NCBI RefSeq assembly: GCF_002890915.1 | Contig: NZ_POUT01000008.1 | Span: 209,283-273,282, forward strand | Direction of reading: 5' to 3' | Length of the DNA: 64,000 nt | From: Stutzerimonas stutzeri | Lineage (GTDB): Bacteria; Pseudomonadota; Gammaproteobacteria; Pseudomonadales; Pseudomonadaceae | Part shown: in pieces, positions 1-7,071 of the stretch | Position numbering within the stretch: the first letter of the stretch is position 1 | How the letters are laid out: every line of letters starts with the position of its first letter | Notes under the pieces: model-generated | Databases searched by the model: none | The model's input: the letters and a program-made list of their open reading frames with translations, nothing else | Told to the model about the DNA's origin: nothing | Program-made: the position numbers and the translations under genes

Positions 1-834
1 GCTGGCGTCCTGCTGGGCGAGGGCGTCGTCGCCGCCATCCTCTTCGGCCTGGTCCTGCAGCAGTTCTTCGAAACGCAGGCGCTTGATCACCGTCTTGTCG
101 TCCAGCACGAAAGACAATTTATCCTGCCAGGCCAGGGAAAGCTGGGTGACTTGCTTGCCGGCCTCCAGGTGTTGCTGGATCTCGTCGCTGGTCAGGTCCT
201 GGCGCTTGCAACGCACCACGCCGCCGTCCTCGTGGGTGTCGCGCAGCTCGCACTCGTCGAGCACGAAGAAGTCGTCGGCGGCCTTCTGCGTCTTGACCCA
301 GTCGGTGAGGGTGGCGCTGGGGGCGATCTTCACCGTCAGCGGGCGCACCGGCAGCGAGCCGATGGCCTCGCGCAGGGTGGACAGCAGGTCCTCGGCCTTT
401 TTCGGGCTGGCCGAGTTGACCAGGATCAGCCCGCGCTCGGCGTCGATCGCGGCGAAGGTCCCGGACTTGCGGATGAAGGCGCGCGGCAGGAAGGCCTGGA
501 TGATCTCGTCCTTGATCTGGTCGCGTTCCTTCTTGTAGACCTTGCGCATCTGCTCGGCCTCGATCTCGTCGACCTTTTCCTTCAGTGCATCCTTGACCAC
601 GCTACCGGGCAGGATGCGTTCTTCCTTGCGCGTGGCGATCAGCAGGAAGCCCTGGCTGACATGCACCAGCGGCGCGTCCTCGCCCTTGCCGAACGGTGCG
701 ACGAAACCATAGGTGCTCAACTCCTGGCTGGCGCAGGGGCGGGCAGGTTTGGTGGCCAGTGCAGCTTCGAGTGTCTCGGGATCGAAAGGAACGTGCTGGG
801 TGAGACGGTAGACGAGCAGGTTGCGAAACCACAT
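1..834 (-). CDS. rdgC: Recombination-associated protein RdgC (3' end cut by window edge)
   Basis: The protein starts [17 protein letters not shown], the typical RdgC start, and follows the family through the segments [25 protein letters not shown] and [13 protein letters not shown] without a break. About 278 codons are visible; the family is about 300 residues, so only the C-terminus is missing. RdgC is a nucleoid-associated, ring-forming DNA-binding protein that restrains RecA filament assembly. The ATG at 834 is chosen because family homology begins at its first residue. The gene is divergent from the tRNA pair at 1048. Confidence 0.95.
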   Translation of the reverse strand, partial: MWFRNLLVYRLTQHVPFDPETLEAALATKPARPCASQELSTYGFVAPFGKGEDAPLVHVSQGFLLIATRKEERILPGSVVKDALKEKVDEIEAEQMRKVYKKERDQIKDEIIQAFLPRAFIRKSGTFAAIDAERGLILVNSASPKKAEDLLSTLREAIGSLPVRPLTVKIAPSATLTDWVKTQKAADDFFVLDECELRDTHEDGGVVRCKRQDLTSDEIQQHLEAGKQVTQLSLAWQDKLSFVLDDKTVIKRLRFEELLQDQAEEDGGDDALAQQDAS

Positions 835-996
835 GGCGGGGTAAATCTCCGGAAAGCAAAGCGCACATTATTCCTTCCCGTGGTTCGCAGGCCAACCCTG
901 GCGGCCGGTGCCGCCGACGGAAAAGGGAAAAACGCCCGTAAACGAAGGGTTTTCCTAAGTCTTTGGAACTCCTGCAATTTTTTTTTCAAAAGGGGG

Positions 997-1025
997 TTGC
1001 CAAGGTCGGGAAGCCTCTCTAGAAT
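997..1025 (+). promoter_or_regulatory. Sigma-70 promoter of the tRNA operon
   Basis: A -35 hexamer TTGCCA (997-1002) and a -10 hexamer TAGAAT (1020-1025) are separated by exactly 17 bp and end 22 bp before the first tRNA. The short G/C-rich stretch after the -10 box resembles the stringent discriminator of stable RNA promoters. A T-rich tract lies just upstream (about 979-987). Confidence 0.75.
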
Positions 1026-1047
1026 GCGCCCCACTTCGAGAGCAAAC

Positions 1048-1123
1048 GGGTGATTAGCTCAGCTGGGAGAGCATCTGCCTTACAAGCAGAGGGTCGGCGG
1101 TTCGATCCCGTCATCACCCACCA
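1048..1123 (+). tRNA. tRNA-Val (anticodon TAC)
   Basis: A 76-nt cloverleaf: the acceptor arm GGGTGAT pairs with ATCACCC, the anticodon stem TCTGC/GCAGA encloses CTTACAA with TAC at 1081-1083, the T arm contains GGTTCGATCCC, and CCA is encoded at 1121-1123. It is the first gene of a two-tRNA transcript, 13 bp ahead of tRNA-Asp. Confidence 0.97.
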
Positions 1124-1136
1124 CTCGAGGTTAAGC

Positions 1137-1213
1137 GCAGCGGTAGTTCAGTCGGTTAGAATACCGGCCTGTCACGCCGGGGGTCGCGGGTTCGAGTCCC
1201 GTCCGCTGCGCCA
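1137..1213 (+). tRNA. tRNA-Asp (anticodon GTC)
   Basis: A 77-nt cloverleaf: GCAGCGG pairs with CCGCTGC, the discriminator is G, and CCA is encoded. The anticodon stem CCGGC/GCCGG encloses CTGTCAC with GTC at 1171-1173. It follows tRNA-Val in the same transcript and precedes an intrinsic terminator. Confidence 0.97.
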
Positions 1214-1254
1214 TATTCGCTTCCTGGGTCCACTGAACGCCCGGAAGCATCGAG

Positions 1255-1278
1255 AAAGCGGCCTATGGCCGCTTTTTT
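1255..1278 (+). terminator. Intrinsic terminator of the tRNA operon
   Basis: AGCGGCC-TAT-GGCCGCT forms a perfect 7-bp GC stem with a 3-nt loop, followed by a run of Ts (1273-1278). It lies 41 bp after the tRNA-Asp CCA. Confidence 0.9.
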
Positions 1279-1305
1279 CGTTTTCGGCATTTCTCTTCTT
1301 CTATT

Positions 1306-1650
1306 TCACGTTCTCGCGCAATCGAGCCGGTCGCTTTGTGCCCGAGTGGCTATGCCTGCTGTCAGGCTGTCGCGCGTCCGTGCTCGGTCAGGCTTTGTTG
1401 CGGCAGATGAACAACGGCAGCTCGCCCTGCAGATGGTGCCGGGACCGCAGCCGACGTCCAGCAGGCTGCGGGCGCCATCGAGATTCATGCGGTGGACGAA
1501 GGCCTCGGCATAGACCCCGCCGAGGGCGCCGTGGCCCATGGCGGCGGCGCGCTTGTCCCAGTCGCTGGCCGGCTTCGGCGGGCGCTCGCTGCGTCGCAGG
1601 CGCTGGCGGTAGCGTTCGGCGAAGTCGATGTCATCGAGGCTCATGGTCAT
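1306..1650 (-). pseudogene. Truncated class I SAM-dependent methyltransferase
   Basis: The N-terminal ~80 residues look like a normal methyltransferase, ending in the SAM-binding motif I LLDVGCGPGTI. Directly after this (about position 1440) the sequence becomes low-complexity and Arg/Ser/Cys-rich, with no later methyltransferase motifs, and stops at 1306. The expected length is above 200 residues. The start ATG overlaps the stop of the upstream DUF2478 gene (ATGA), so the two were once translationally coupled. A deletion or insertion after motif I is inferred. I found no continuation of the gene in the other frames before the tRNA terminator. Confidence 0.75.
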
Positions 1651-2207
1651 CCTTCCCGGATTCGGCCGTCAGTTGCAGTCGGGAGGCGAGTGGGCGTCTG
1701 GCCGGGCAGGCTGTAGGCCCAGGCGAGCAGGGCGCTTTCCCGCAGCGGCAGGAGGCAGTCCGGGTGGCCGGTGAAACGCTGCCAGTCGGCCTGGTATTGC
1801 GGGCTGACCAGGGTCAGGAGCGGGATACCCTCACTCATCAGTGCGAGCATTTCCTGGGCGAAGCCCCGGCCACTGGCCTCCTGTACGCCGAAGCGGTTGG
1901 TCAGCACCAGGTCGGGGCGTTCGCTCAGGGCTTCGCGCAGCACCGTGCTGGCCTGGGCCAGGCCGCCGGGATCGAGGCTGCAGGCGTGCGAGCCCGGGCC
2001 GAGGGCCTGGGAGATATCGAAGATGCGTCCGTCACGCAGATCGGCGATCTGCATCGGCAGCCGGCCGCCCGGGTCCTTGCCGCGTACGCTGACCAGTCCG
2101 CGTACTCGCCAGCCCTGCCGTTTCAACGTTCTGGCGAGCTCCAGCAGCAGCGCGTCGCCTTCGCCTCCGCCGGCATGCAATACGGCTGCAAAGGGCATGT
2201 CGTTCAT
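1647..2207 (-). CDS. DUF2478 family protein
   Basis: 186 residues with the DUF2478 pattern: an N-terminal beta strand plus glycine loop (AAVLHAGGGEGDALL), followed by a Rossmann-like segment (LVLTNRFGVQEASGRG). DUF2478 proteins are often encoded near molybdate or molybdenum-cofactor genes and may bind nucleotides; the function is not established. The ATG at 2207 is preceded by GGAGGA at good spacing, and the longer frame upstream lacks homology. The stop overlaps the methyltransferase remnant. A palindromic FNR-type box lies about 170 bp upstream. Confidence 0.75.
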   Translation of the reverse strand: MNDMPFAAVLHAGGGEGDALLLELARTLKRQGWRVRGLVSVRGKDPGGRLPMQIADLRDGRIFDISQALGPGSHACSLDPGGLAQASTVLREALSERPDLVLTNRFGVQEASGRGFAQEMLALMSEGIPLLTLVSPQYQADWQRFTGHPDCLLPLRESALLAWAYSLPGQTPTRLPTATDGRIREG

Positions 2208-2378
2208 ATCGAGTCCTCCGTTCGGACGCCGAAGCCGATCCTGGCGGGCTGAAGTATGCCTTCCGCGCGCTTGCTCGGTCTGGCCGGGCATCATCCGCTG
2301 CGCTTCGACAGGATGCCGGCAGGTGGTGAACAGGGGCATTCATCAGCGCTACATTCATTTCTATATGGCGGCTGCGCC

Positions 2379-2392
2379 TTGACCCCAGTCAA
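2379..2392. promoter_or_regulatory. Candidate ANR/DNR (FNR-family) box
   Basis: TTGAC-CCCA-GTCAA is a perfect inverted repeat matching the FNR-family consensus TTGAT-N4-ATCAA with the common C/G substitutions. It lies in the 330-bp divergent region between the DUF2478 gene (start 2207) and the FKBP gene (start 2538) and could serve either. Apart from this site I see no coding sequence in 2208-2537. Confidence 0.5.
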
Positions 2393-2537
2393 TCGCCAAC
2401 GCTCTACATGATGCACTTCTTGTTGTGGCAGCTGTCTTCCTGTGCATGATGCGGGTTCGGTAGCCAGCGGTCATGTGCGCCTGCTAAGCTCCGGCACCGA
2501 TTTGGATGCGTCCTACGACCTATATAAGGGAAACAGC

Positions 2538-3278
2538 ATGAGACTGAGACATCATCGCTTGGCATCGGCAGTCGCTCTGGTTGGCCTGGTCCTGGCCGGC
2601 TGCGACTCGCAGACGAGCGTCAAGCTGGAAACTCCGGCGCAGAAGGCGTCCTATGGCATCGGCCTGAACATGGGCAAGAGCCTCGCGCAGGAGGGCATGG
2701 ATGATCTCGATTCCAAGGCTGTAGCGCAGGGCATCGAGGACGCCATCGGCAAGCAGGAGCAGAAGCTCACCGACGAGGAGTTGATGGAGGCCTTCGCCTT
2801 CCTGCAGACCCGCGCCGAGGAGCGCATGGCCGAGATGAACGCCAAGGCGATCGAGTCGGGCAAGAAGTTCCTCGAGGAAAACGCCAAGCGTGAAGGCGTG
2901 AAGACCACCGAGTCTGGCCTACAGTACGAAGTGGTGAAGTCGGCCGAGGGTCGCCAGCCGACCGAGAACGACGTGGTCACCGTGCACTACGAGGGCAGCC
3001 TGACCGACGGCACCGTGTTCGACAGCTCGATCAAGCGCGGTAGCCCGATCGACCTGCCGGTCGGCGGCGTGATTCCGGGCTGGGTCGAAGGCCTGCAGCT
3101 GATGCACGTTGGCGAGAAGTTCAAGCTCTACATCCCGAGCGAGCTGGCCTATGGCGAGCAGAGCCCGAGCCCGCTGATCCCGGCCAACTCGGTGCTGGTG
3201 TTCGACCTGGAACTGCTGGGCATCAAGGGTGACGAAGCGCAGCAGCCTGAGGCCGAGGCGGCCGAGCAGCAGGAGTAA
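2538..3278 (+). CDS. FKBP-type peptidyl-prolyl isomerase, Mip/FkpA-like lipoprotein
   Basis: 246 residues. A lipoprotein signal with lipobox LAGC places the acylated Cys at residue 22. An alpha-helical FKBP_N dimerisation domain spans about 30-125 (KASYGIGLNMGKSLAQ), and the FKBP catalytic domain about 128-225 (VTVHYEGSLTDGTVFDSS, GVIPGWVEGLQLM, LAYGEQ). The C-terminal tail is acidic and Gln-rich. It probably folds envelope proteins in the periplasm. The ATG at 2538 is chosen because it starts the signal peptide; upstream codons give no homology. A strong terminator follows. Confidence 0.93.
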   Translation: MRLRHHRLASAVALVGLVLAGCDSQTSVKLETPAQKASYGIGLNMGKSLAQEGMDDLDSKAVAQGIEDAIGKQEQKLTDEELMEAFAFLQTRAEERMAEMNAKAIESGKKFLEENAKREGVKTTESGLQYEVVKSAEGRQPTENDVVTVHYEGSLTDGTVFDSSIKRGSPIDLPVGGVIPGWVEGLQLMHVGEKFKLYIPSELAYGEQSPSPLIPANSVLVFDLELLGIKGDEAQQPEAEAAEQQE

Positions 3279-3304
3279 GCGGGTCGATTGCAGCCCGCCG
3301 AAAG

Positions 3305-3339
3305 AAAAACGCCCCGACTCGATCGGGGCGTTTTGTTTT
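3305..3339. terminator. Bidirectional intrinsic terminator between FKBP gene and bacterioferritin
   Basis: ACGCCCCGA-CTCGA-TCGGGGCGT is flanked by A-rich sequence on the left and T-rich on the right, so it can end transcripts from both converging genes. Confidence 0.9.
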
Positions 3340-3354
3340 CGGCCTTGGCTGGCC

Positions 3355-3825
3355 TCAGTCGTCCATGTGCGACTGCAGGTAGTTTTCCAGGCCTACCTGG
3401 TCGATCAGTCCCAGTTGGGTTTCCAGCCAGTCGATGTGCTCTTCCTCGGACTCGAGGATGTCTTCCAGCAATTCGCGGCTGCCATAGTCGCCAACGCTCT
3501 CGCAGTAGGCGATAGCGACCTTCAGGTCCTGCAGGCCGCTCTGTTCCAGCTTGAGGTCGCACTCGAGCATCTCGCGCGTGTTCTCGCCGATCAGCAGCTT
3601 GCCGAGGTCCTGCAGGTTCGGCAGGCCTTCGAGGAAGAGGATGCGCTTGATCAGTTTGTCGGCATGCTTCATCTCGTCGATGGATTCGTCGTATTCGTGC
3701 TTGCCGAGTTTGCCCAGGCCCCAGTCCTCGTACATGCGCGCATGCAGAAAGTACTGGTTGATGGCCACCAGTTCGTTGCCGAGGATCTTGTTGAGGTGCT
3801 GAATGACCAGCTTGTCGCCTTTCAT
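3355..3825 (-). CDS. bfrB: Bacterioferritin (BfrB-type)
   Basis: 156 residues, the family's full length. All ferroxidase ligands are visible: Glu18, Glu51, His54, Glu94, Glu127 and His130. Met52 is the heme ligand shared between two subunits. The protein forms a 24-subunit heme-containing iron store. The ATG at 3825 gives the canonical [24 protein letters not shown] start; a longer in-frame start at 3891 would add a non-homologous leader. Its partner bfd lies 1 kb away on the same strand and is transcribed separately. Confidence 0.95.
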   Translation of the reverse strand: MKGDKLVIQHLNKILGNELVAINQYFLHARMYEDWGLGKLGKHEYDESIDEMKHADKLIKRILFLEGLPNLQDLGKLLIGENTREMLECDLKLEQSGLQDLKVAIAYCESVGDYGSRELLEDILESEEEHIDWLETQLGLIDQVGLENYLQSHMDD

Positions 3826-4862
3826 CTGTTCGCCCTGCCCGGGAAGCCGTGGTGATTGATTCAGTCTGGCCATGTGGGGACGGCCTGTCAAACCTAAGTC
3901 ATTGAATGCAAAAGGGTAAAGCTGACTGAGAATGGTTTAGTTCCGCATCGGTCGGCAATCGCATGATTTACAGGCAAAAAAAAGGTTCATCGCGCTTTCT
4001 TGGGAAAGCAAGGATTGACACCGGACTGGCAAGGTTGGGTGTGTTGAATGAAAGTTTTGCTTTCATGGCGGTTGGCGAGTTGCTTGGAAGCTTGGTTTCG
4101 CCCTGCTGGGCGACTCACTTTTTTCAGTCGCGAAAAAAGTAAGCAAAAACGCTTGCCCCTGCATCCGGCCCTGCGCTTCGCTCCGGGTCCGTTCTCTCCA
4201 TCGCCGCTCCAGGGGCACGCCGCGAAGGGACGTCCCTGTCCCTTCGCGTCTCTCGCGGCGTCCATGCCGCTCAACCCCTTCCACGACGATTCCGCTCACC
4301 CTCCTGAAGGGGCGTTGGGTGTCGCCTGATGGTTCGTGCAGAAAGAAAAAGCCAAGGCAAAGCAAACATCAACGATCTTCCAGGCAGCTCTGACTCCATT
4401 CCCCGTCAGGAGGCCGAGTGGAGGTGTCGCGCAGGGGGGGCGCGAGGCATGGATGCCGAGCGAGGAGCGATGGACGGGGCCGCCGAGGTAGGGACGTCCC
4501 ATCGTGACGGCCCCCGGAGCGGCACCGGAAGGAGGGAAGTCTGGCCGCGTAGCGGACAGACCCGGATGTCGGGTGCCCTTCTTCTTTGGTTACGTTCTCG
4601 GCAAGCAACGAGATACGGAGCGTAGCGGAGTAACAGCCGCAGGCTGGCCCGAAGGGCGAGCGAAGCGAGTCAAGTGACTCGGCCGGGGCCGAAACCAGAA
4701 GCGTCAGCACACTCGGTAAGCGCCCTGATCACCGAGGCGCAAGCCCAAACCAAATGGCAGCAACACCCAATCTTGCCAGTCCGATGTCAAGCAGCCTGTC
4801 CCCATGAAATGCGAAGAACCAAAAAAAAGCCGGGCAGGGCCCGGCCGTATGGATTCAGCCTG
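3826..4862. repeat. Non-coding 1-kb interval between bfr and bfd with a repeat-like element
   Basis: No open frame here shows protein-like composition. The core (about 4040-4700) reads as the kind of conserved non-coding block met in several pseudomonads: an A/T-rich island with GCGAAAAAAGTAAGCAAAAACG (about 4123-4150), a long GC-rich middle, and a distal CTTCTTTGGTTACGTTCTCGG (about 4579-4599) near the other end. The A/T-rich islands may be the ends of one element. The left part (3826-3990) should hold the bfr promoter; I could not assign its boxes with confidence. Confidence 0.45.
4821..4846 (-). terminator. Intrinsic terminator downstream of bfd
   Basis: On the minus strand GCCGGGCCCTGCCCGGC is followed by eight Ts (the A run at 4821-4828), 16 bp after the bfd stop. 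Confidence 0.9.
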
Positions 4863-5081
4863 TCAGGCGTGAGCGAAGCTTGCGGGGTAGGCGAGAGACG
4901 CCTGGGCATTCTGTATGTCGCTGAGCGTCTGTCGAACGACCTGCTTGGCGACGCAAGCGCATTTTCCGCATTGACTGGCCACGCCGGTCGTTTCACGGAC
5001 TTCACGGTAGCTGCAGCAGCCTTCATAGATGGCCTCGCGGAGCTGACCGTCGGTGACGCCCTGGCAAAGACAGACGTACAT
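4863..5081 (-). CDS. bfd: Bacterioferritin-associated ferredoxin Bfd
   Basis: 72 residues. The four [2Fe-2S] ligands are Cys4, Cys6, Cys38 and Cys41 (MYVCLCQGVT, QCGKCAC), in the fer2_BFD arrangement. Bfd docks on bacterioferritin and delivers electrons to the heme to release stored iron. The ATG at 5081 is preferred over a GTG two codons upstream because all homologues start MYVCLC. A Fur box lies about 45 bp upstream, consistent with induction under iron starvation. The Ala/His-rich tail after residue 60 is not conserved. Confidence 0.95.
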   Translation of the reverse strand: MYVCLCQGVTDGQLREAIYEGCCSYREVRETTGVASQCGKCACVAKQVVRQTLSDIQNAQASLAYPASFAHA

Positions 5082-5125
5082 AAGCACTACCCGTTGAGTT
5101 CCTTGACGTTTTGGATGCTAATCTG

Positions 5126-5141
5126 AATGAGAATAATTGTC
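5126..5141 (-). promoter_or_regulatory. Fur box upstream of bfd
   Basis: AATGAGAATAATTGTC closely matches the Pseudomonas Fur-box core (AATGAGAAT..TTCTC) and the GATAAT-hexamer model. It lies between bfd and the divergent diguanylate cyclase gene, at a typical promoter distance from bfd. Confidence 0.75.
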
Positions 5142-5259
5142 AAAGATGCTTCGTCGGGTCGCGTGGCATATTCTCTATATGGCTAGCGATGATGGCATGT
5201 GGCCATAATTCACGCGTAAACTGTGCGCTCTTTTTTTCTTCTCCCAATAGAGCTGCGTC

Positions 5260-6423
5260 ATGCAGTTGAGCATTCCTACCCTGACGCTGGTGGATATCTA
5301 CGTGCTGCTCTTGCTCGGCACGCTGATGTTCTTTGCCTGGCGTAGCGGGCGACGGGACCCGACGCTCGGCTATACCTCCTTGATGCTGCTGCTCGGTGGT
5401 ATCTCGACGGTGCTGGGGTGTCTGCGTGGCATGGGAATCGATGCCGTGCCCATCGTTCTCGGCAATGTCGCCCTGCAACTCGCCCTGGCCATGAACTGGA
5501 CGGCGATGCGGGTGTTCGCCGGGCGGCCTGCTCATTTGCCTGGGATCGTTGCCGGCGCGCTGCTGTGGAGCGCCCTGTGCCTGGTGCCATGGTTCTATCA
5601 GTCGTTACCGGCCCGGTTGCTGCTCGCGTCGGCGCTGACGATCGGCTACACCGCGCTGGCCGTTTTCGAGTTGTGGCGAAGCCGGCATCTGATAGCCGTG
5701 TCACTGCGCCCGGCGTTGGCGCTGATGCTGTTCCATATGGGGTTCTACCTGCTGCGCATGGCGGTGGATCGCGGCCAGCCTTTCGCCGATCCGGAGCAGA
5801 TGAGCTTCTTCGCGTTCCTGATCTTCGAGACCTTGCTCTACGCCATTGGCATCTCCTTCGTCACCCTGGCCATGGTCCGCGAACGCGCCGAGCTGCAGTA
5901 TCGACAGGCCTCTCTCAGCGATCCGCTCACCGGTATCGGCAACCGGCGTTCGTTCATCGAGGCGGGGCAGGCGCTGCTGCGGCGCTCCGATGCCGGCGGC
6001 CAGCCGGTGACCCTGCTGCTGTGCGATCTGGACTTCTTCAAGCGGCTCAACGACACCTTCGGTCACCAGGCCGGCGACCGTGCGCTGGTCGGCTTCGGCC
6101 AGGTGATCGCGCAGCGGATGCGCCGCCGGGACGTCTTCGGGCGGATCGGTGGCGAAGAATTCGCCTGCCTGCTGGCCGATGCCGATGCGGCGATTGGTCT
6201 GGATGTGGCCGAGCGCATCCGTGGCGAATGTGCGGCGGTGCCTTTCGTCGAGCAGGGGCGGCTGAGCGTCAGCATCGGCGTGGCGACCACTGCCTCGGCG
6301 GGCTACGACCTCGACGAGCTGCTGGCCCAGGCGGATCGGGCGTTGTATGCCGCCAAGGCGGCCGGCCGCGACTGTACGCGGGTGGTCGGCGGCGATGGCG
6401 AGGCGCATGCCAGGGCCTGTTGA
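5260..6423 (+). CDS. Membrane-anchored diguanylate cyclase (GGDEF)
   Basis: 387 residues. The N-terminal ~205 residues contain about seven hydrophobic helices starting at residue 10 (DIYVLLLLGTLMFFAW) and look like a membrane sensor without a recognised extracellular domain. Residues ~218-380 form a GGDEF domain: DPLTGIGNRR, DLDFFKRLND, and active-site GGEEF. The inhibitory I-site RxxD (RRRD) lies five residues before GGEEF, so product inhibition by c-di-GMP is expected. No EAL domain is present. The gene is divergent from bfd and may share its Fur region. Confidence 0.92.
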   Translation: MQLSIPTLTLVDIYVLLLLGTLMFFAWRSGRRDPTLGYTSLMLLLGGISTVLGCLRGMGIDAVPIVLGNVALQLALAMNWTAMRVFAGRPAHLPGIVAGALLWSALCLVPWFYQSLPARLLLASALTIGYTALAVFELWRSRHLIAVSLRPALALMLFHMGFYLLRMAVDRGQPFADPEQMSFFAFLIFETLLYAIGISFVTLAMVRERAELQYRQASLSDPLTGIGNRRSFIEAGQALLRRSDAGGQPVTLLLCDLDFFKRLNDTFGHQAGDRALVGFGQVIAQRMRRRDVFGRIGGEEFACLLADADAAIGLDVAERIRGECAAVPFVEQGRLSVSIGVATTASAGYDLDELLAQADRALYAAKAAGRDCTRVVGGDGEAHARAC

Positions 6424-6497
6424 GTTTCACCTCGGTCGCGCCCGGGCCTGTGCTTTGCGTTAGACTGCCTGCCTTTTTTCGACCAAGAAGCCCGCCC

Positions 6498-7037
6498 ATG
6501 GCCCTGCAAGCCACACCGTACAAAGTCGAACTCAATCTCACCGATCTGGATCGCGGGGTCTACGACAACCTGCGCTTCACCGTGGCCCGTCATCCCTCCG
6601 AGACCGAGGAACGGCTGGGCGTGCGGCTGATCGCCTATGCGCTCTGGTACAGCGAGCAGCTGGCTTTCGGTCGCGGCCTGTCGGACGTCGACGAGCCGGC
6701 GCTGTGGGAAAAGAGCCTGGACGGCCGCGTCCTGCACTGGATCGAGGTCGGCCAGCCGGACGCCGAGCGGCTGACCTGGTGCTCGCGGCGTGCCGAACGC
6801 GTCAGCCTGCTGGCCTACGGCAATCTGCGGGTCTGGCAGGGCAAGGTGGTGGAGGCGGTGAAGGGGTTGAAGAACCTTTCCATCGCCGCCGTCGACTCCG
6901 AATCCCTGGCCGCGCTGGTCAAGGACCTGCCGCGCAGCCTGCAATGGGGCGTGATGATCAGCGACGGTACGCTGTTCATCACCGACGAACGCGGCCAGTT
7001 CGAGGTTTCCCTGCAGTGGCTGCTCGGCGAACGCTGA
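6498..7037 (+). CDS. yaeQ: YaeQ family protein
   Basis: 179 residues, matching YaeQ over its whole length (MALQATPYKVELNLTDLDR, RLIAYALWYSEQLAFGRGLS, WIEVGQPDAERL). YaeQ has a PD-(D/E)XK nuclease-like fold; its role is unsettled, and enterobacterial homologues were named as suppressors of rfaH loss. The ATG at 6498 starts the homology. The gene directly precedes recJ, an order found in other pseudomonads, and may share its transcript. Confidence 0.9.
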   Translation: MALQATPYKVELNLTDLDRGVYDNLRFTVARHPSETEERLGVRLIAYALWYSEQLAFGRGLSDVDEPALWEKSLDGRVLHWIEVGQPDAERLTWCSRRAERVSLLAYGNLRVWQGKVVEAVKGLKNLSIAAVDSESLAALVKDLPRSLQWGVMISDGTLFITDERGQFEVSLQWLLGER

Positions 7038-7071
7038 GTTCCGTTTCATCCGATTTGCCGGCCGAGTGAAC

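Noticed and set aside
151..1053. 300-codon plus-strand frame at the start of the window
   Set aside because: It is antisense to rdgC and overlaps the tRNA promoter.
4048..4710. Several open frames on both strands between bfr and bfd
   Set aside because: Arg/Pro/Ser-rich composition without family pattern or RBS, in a block that looks repetitive and non-coding.
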